From Methylococcaceae bacterium (GTDB lineage: Bacteria; Pseudomonadota; Gammaproteobacteria; Methylococcales; Methylomonadaceae), in contig JABFST010000135.1 in the NCBI GenBank assembly GCA_013140465.1, positions 1-11,624 of the forward strand: a DNA stretch of 11,624 nt. The letters are read 5' to 3'. Under the pieces are notes generated by a model that saw only the letters and a program-made list of their open reading frames with translations, was not told the origin of the DNA and did not search any database. The position numbers and the translations under genes were made by a program. Each line of letters opens with the position of its first letter. The first letter of the stretch is position 1. Shown here piece by piece: positions 9,843-11,624 of this stretch.

Positions 9843-10121
9843 TTTAATTCCTTCTGGGTAACACTTTAAATAAGTTGCCTGACCCCAGCATTCCACATCA
9901 GATTGCCAACAACTTAACCAATGATGTCCTTAAGGGCCTAAAAGCACCTATCACTCCCACCCTGATACAAGGGCTAATTGGCAAAACGTTTGAAACTTGA
10001 GCCAGATGTGGGATCAACTGCCGCTAAATGGCAAATCATTACAACCAGCAATTTTCTCTAAGGCTTTAACGCGATTAAACCACTCACCATACCGACATGG
10101 ATGTGAAGCTTCAACTTTAAA

Positions 10122-10140
10122 TCAACAACTTATATGTTGA
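10122..10140. repeat. Inverted repeat TCAACA / TGTTGA
   Basis: TCAACA (10122-10127) and TGTTGA (10135-10140) flank a 7-nt AT-rich spacer, a shape compatible with an operator. It sits inside a block that partly recurs at 6246-6316. Confidence 0.3.
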
Positions 10141-10164
10141 CTGTGCTACCGTCCATAGCGTTGG

Positions 10165-10186
10165 ATTTTGGCATCCCTGCCAAAAT
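10165..10186. repeat. Perfect 9-bp hairpin
   Basis: ATTTTGGCA (10165-10173) and TGCCAAAAT (10178-10186) form a perfect 9-bp stem with a TCCC loop. No T-run follows on either strand, so it is not a standard terminator. It may be an RNA element, a repetitive extragenic palindrome or a protein-binding dyad. Confidence 0.5.
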
Positions 10187-10201
10187 GACAGCTCATACAG
10201 C

Positions 10202-10220
10202 CATAATGAGAATTGATTTC
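10202..10220. promoter_or_regulatory. Weak Fur-box-like site
   Basis: CATAATGAGAATTGATTTC matches the classical 19-bp Fur consensus at 13 positions, with the left half nearly perfect and the right half poor. It could tie the VanZ side of this region to iron, but AT-rich sequence makes chance matches common. Confidence 0.2.
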
Positions 10221-10299
10221 ACACAACGAACCGCTTGTTTTTTTATGAACCAATGCGTAACATCAAGCAGACTATAAAAGCGGTCATTGAAACAACTTG

Positions 10300-10334
10300 C
10301 CCCCTTTACTCGCGCATGTAACTGGGGTTTTTTT
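10300..10334 (+). terminator. Intrinsic terminator in the VanZ gene leader
   Basis: CCCC (10300-10303) and TTAC (10306-10309) pair with GTAA (10318-10321) and GGGG (10324-10327) around a 2x2 internal loop and an 8-nt apical loop, followed by seven T (10328-10334). It lies 52 nt before the VanZ ATG with no promoter seen in between, so it may act as an attenuator or end an unrecognised upstream transcript. Confidence 0.6.
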
Positions 10335-10386
10335 ATGTCCGCCCATACAGCCCCGCTAACTACCGACGACCAACCCTAACGCATCC

Positions 10387-11624
10387 ATGAACCGCACCCT
10401 GTTAGCCGCAACCGCAATGTACCTGCTGTTTATTGTTTATGGCAGCCTAGTGCCGTTAGAGTTGCGCGATTTGTCGATCACAGACGCTTACAGCCAATTT
10501 TCGCGCATCAACTATCTACAATTGGGGGCGGGATCACGCGCCGACTGGATAGCCAATATTTTATTGTACATACCGCTGGCTTTTGGCTTGTCCGCCAGCT
10601 TTGGCGGTGTCCGCCATCCTCTCGCACGTTTGTTATTGGCACTGTTCGTGGGCATATTCTGTTTGGCCTTAGCAATAGGTGTCGAATTTGCCCAATTGTT
10701 TTTCCCGCCCCGCACCGTTTCGCTAAATGACTTAATCGCCGAGACCTTAGGCACGCTGATTGGACTGCTAACTTGGCATTTTTTTGGTGCTTACACGAGC
10801 CAGTTATATGCACATTTAAAGCAAGGCAGCTTATTGTCGGCAAAGGCTGCCATTATCTTTTATGCCGTCATCTACATAGCCCTGAGCCTGTTTCCTTTTG
10901 ATTTTGTCGCTACCCATGCCGAATTGGACGACAAACTGGCGAATGGTCATGATGCCCTGCTCTTGCCTTTCGATGCCTGTACGGCTGAACCCTTGCGTTG
11001 CGGAGTCAAACTGTTTGCCGAGATCGCCGCGTTATTACCCTTAGGCATGTTGTTTTGTTTTTTGCCCTATTTGCAACACCGCCGCACCGTCGCGGTTTTA
11101 GTAGGGCTGTTTTTGGGGATAGGCATTGAAATAGTGCAAGTGTTTTTATTGTCCGGCTCGGGGCAAGGCTTGTCAGTGCTCACCCGCGTCTTGGGCATGG
11201 GATTGGGGGCCAGCTTATGGGGCTGGGGCAAACAACTGCCCTTAAGCGAACTGACTGCCTTATTACGGCGGCTGTTTTGGCTATCCCTACTCCCTTATAT
11301 CGGCTTGGTGCTAGCCATTAATGGCTGGTTTTCGGCGGATTGGCTGACACTGGACGAAGCCTTAACCAAATTAGTCGAAACCCGCTTTTTGCCGCTCTAT
11401 TATTTTTATTACACCTCAGAAGGCGTGGCGCTGGTCAGCCTGTTAAGCAATGTCGGCATGTACCTGCCTGTGGGCCTGTTGTGCTGGCTACGGTTTTTTA
11501 GTGCCGCCCCTCCCCATAAGCCAGCCCCTCATTGGATTTTTGCAGGTATCTTAGCCGCCGTGTTCGCGCTGATCGTGGAAACGGGCAAATTGTTTGTGCC
11601 GGACAAACACGCCGACCCCAGCGA
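10387..11624 (+). CDS. VanZ-family multi-pass membrane protein, 3' end beyond window
   Basis: The first 412 residues of a polytopic membrane protein are present; the frame is open at the right edge. VanZ-family hallmarks appear three times: DWIANILLYIPLAFGL (53-68) with VEFAQLFFPPRTVSLNDLIAETLG (from 99); FAEIAALLPLGMLF (from 210) with IEIVQVFLLSG (from 247); and LLSNVGMYLPVGLL (362-375) with VETGKLFVPDKHADPS (397-412, cut off). Each unit pairs a [A/S][N/E]xxxxxxP helix with an ExxQxF-type motif, the third having Lys for Gln. The family is named after a teicoplanin-resistance protein, but most members have no known function; long versions often occur near exopolysaccharide and exosortase genes, which fits the PEP-CTERM neighbour. 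The ATG has no Shine-Dalgarno; ATG 10417 is an alternative, but residues 1-25 (ending YGSLVPLEL) look like the family N-terminus. Three units may be internal duplication. Confidence 0.85.
   Translation, partial: MNRTLLAATAMYLLFIVYGSLVPLELRDLSITDAYSQFSRINYLQLGAGSRADWIANILLYIPLAFGLSASFGGVRHPLARLLLALFVGIFCLALAIGVEFAQLFFPPRTVSLNDLIAETLGTLIGLLTWHFFGAYTSQLYAHLKQGSLLSAKAAIIFYAVIYIALSLFPFDFVATHAELDDKLANGHDALLLPFDACTAEPLRCGVKLFAEIAALLPLGMLFCFLPYLQHRRTVAVLVGLFLGIGIEIVQVFLLSGSGQGLSVLTRVLGMGLGASLWGWGKQLPLSELTALLRRLFWLSLLPYIGLVLAINGWFSADWLTLDEALTKLVETRFLPLYYFYYTSEGVALVSLLSNVGMYLPVGLLCWLRFFSAAPPHKPAPHWIFAGILAAVFALIVETGKLFVPDKHADPS

Larger units (their letters stand above)
9653..10386. other. Non-coding divergent region between PEP-CTERM and VanZ genes
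   Basis: 734 bp without a recognisable gene on either strand. Besides the individually listed promoter, terminators and hairpins, it holds CTGGG/CCCAG (9854-9858 and 9884-9888) around a minus-strand GGGGTCAGG word, and a 10-bp imperfect inverted repeat (9890-9899 and 10005-10014) bounding 125 bp, which may be a scar of a small mobile element. Only very short frames exist (for example 44 codons at 10006-10140), none convincing. Confidence 0.5.

Noticed and set aside
9979..9994. Sigma-54 promoter, TGGCAA-N5-TTGAA
   Set aside because: Attractive because PEP-CTERM systems can be sigma-54 dependent, but the -12 element has GA instead of the near-invariant GC, and it lies about 390 bp from the VanZ start.
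10006..10140. 44-codon open frame starting MWDQLPLNGKS
   Set aside because: No good ribosome binding site, no recognisable family, and it overlaps one arm of the proposed element scar.
10335..10379. 14-codon frame MSAHTAPLTTDDQP as a leader peptide
   Set aside because: It begins right after the terminator T-run and has no run of a single amino acid that would suit classical attenuation; it is not in frame with the VanZ gene.

Overview
The window looks like a chromosomal segment of a gammaproteobacterium, possibly a methanotroph-like (Methylococcales-type) organism. The block with ispB divergent from rplU-rpmA-obgE-proB is a classic gamma/betaproteobacterial arrangement, the encoded proteins closely resemble gammaproteobacterial forms (L21 and L27 are nearly E. 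coli-like), and a PEP-CTERM exported protein plus a VanZ-family membrane protein point to a lineage with exosortase/exopolysaccharide systems. The lineage below class level is an inference from family knowledge, not a computed result.

Layout. Positions 1-1751 hold recD (the exonuclease V alpha helicase), probably the last gene of a recBCD cluster that lies mostly to the left. It is convergent with ispB (1834-2847, minus; octaprenyl diphosphate synthase for the quinone side chain). A 405-bp divergent region (2848-3252) carries good promoter candidates for both ispB and the ribosomal operon. rplU and rpmA follow, then a strong intrinsic terminator (3897-3931), then obgE and proB, which overlap by 14 nt. 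Obg acts in 50S maturation, so its place after two 50S proteins is functionally coherent; proB (proline synthesis) follows by conserved synteny.

From 6107 on the window becomes accessory-like: a gene-free stretch with palindromes, a small exported cysteine-containing ORF whose reading frame continues past a TAA stop (6433-7083, likely a broken gene), an mgtE magnesium transporter (7253-8695), a convergent PEP-CTERM exported protein (8801-9652, minus) and, after a 734-bp non-coding divergent region, a VanZ-family membrane protein with three related units that runs off the right edge (10387-11624).

The most unusual material is that 734-bp region (9653-10386). It holds a minus-strand terminator with no recognised gene to serve, several palindromes, a possible mobile-element scar, and a plus-strand terminator only 52 nt upstream of the VanZ start. 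The rest is ordinary housekeeping sequence. I found no CRISPR array, rRNA, tRNA, intact insertion sequence or clear defence system.
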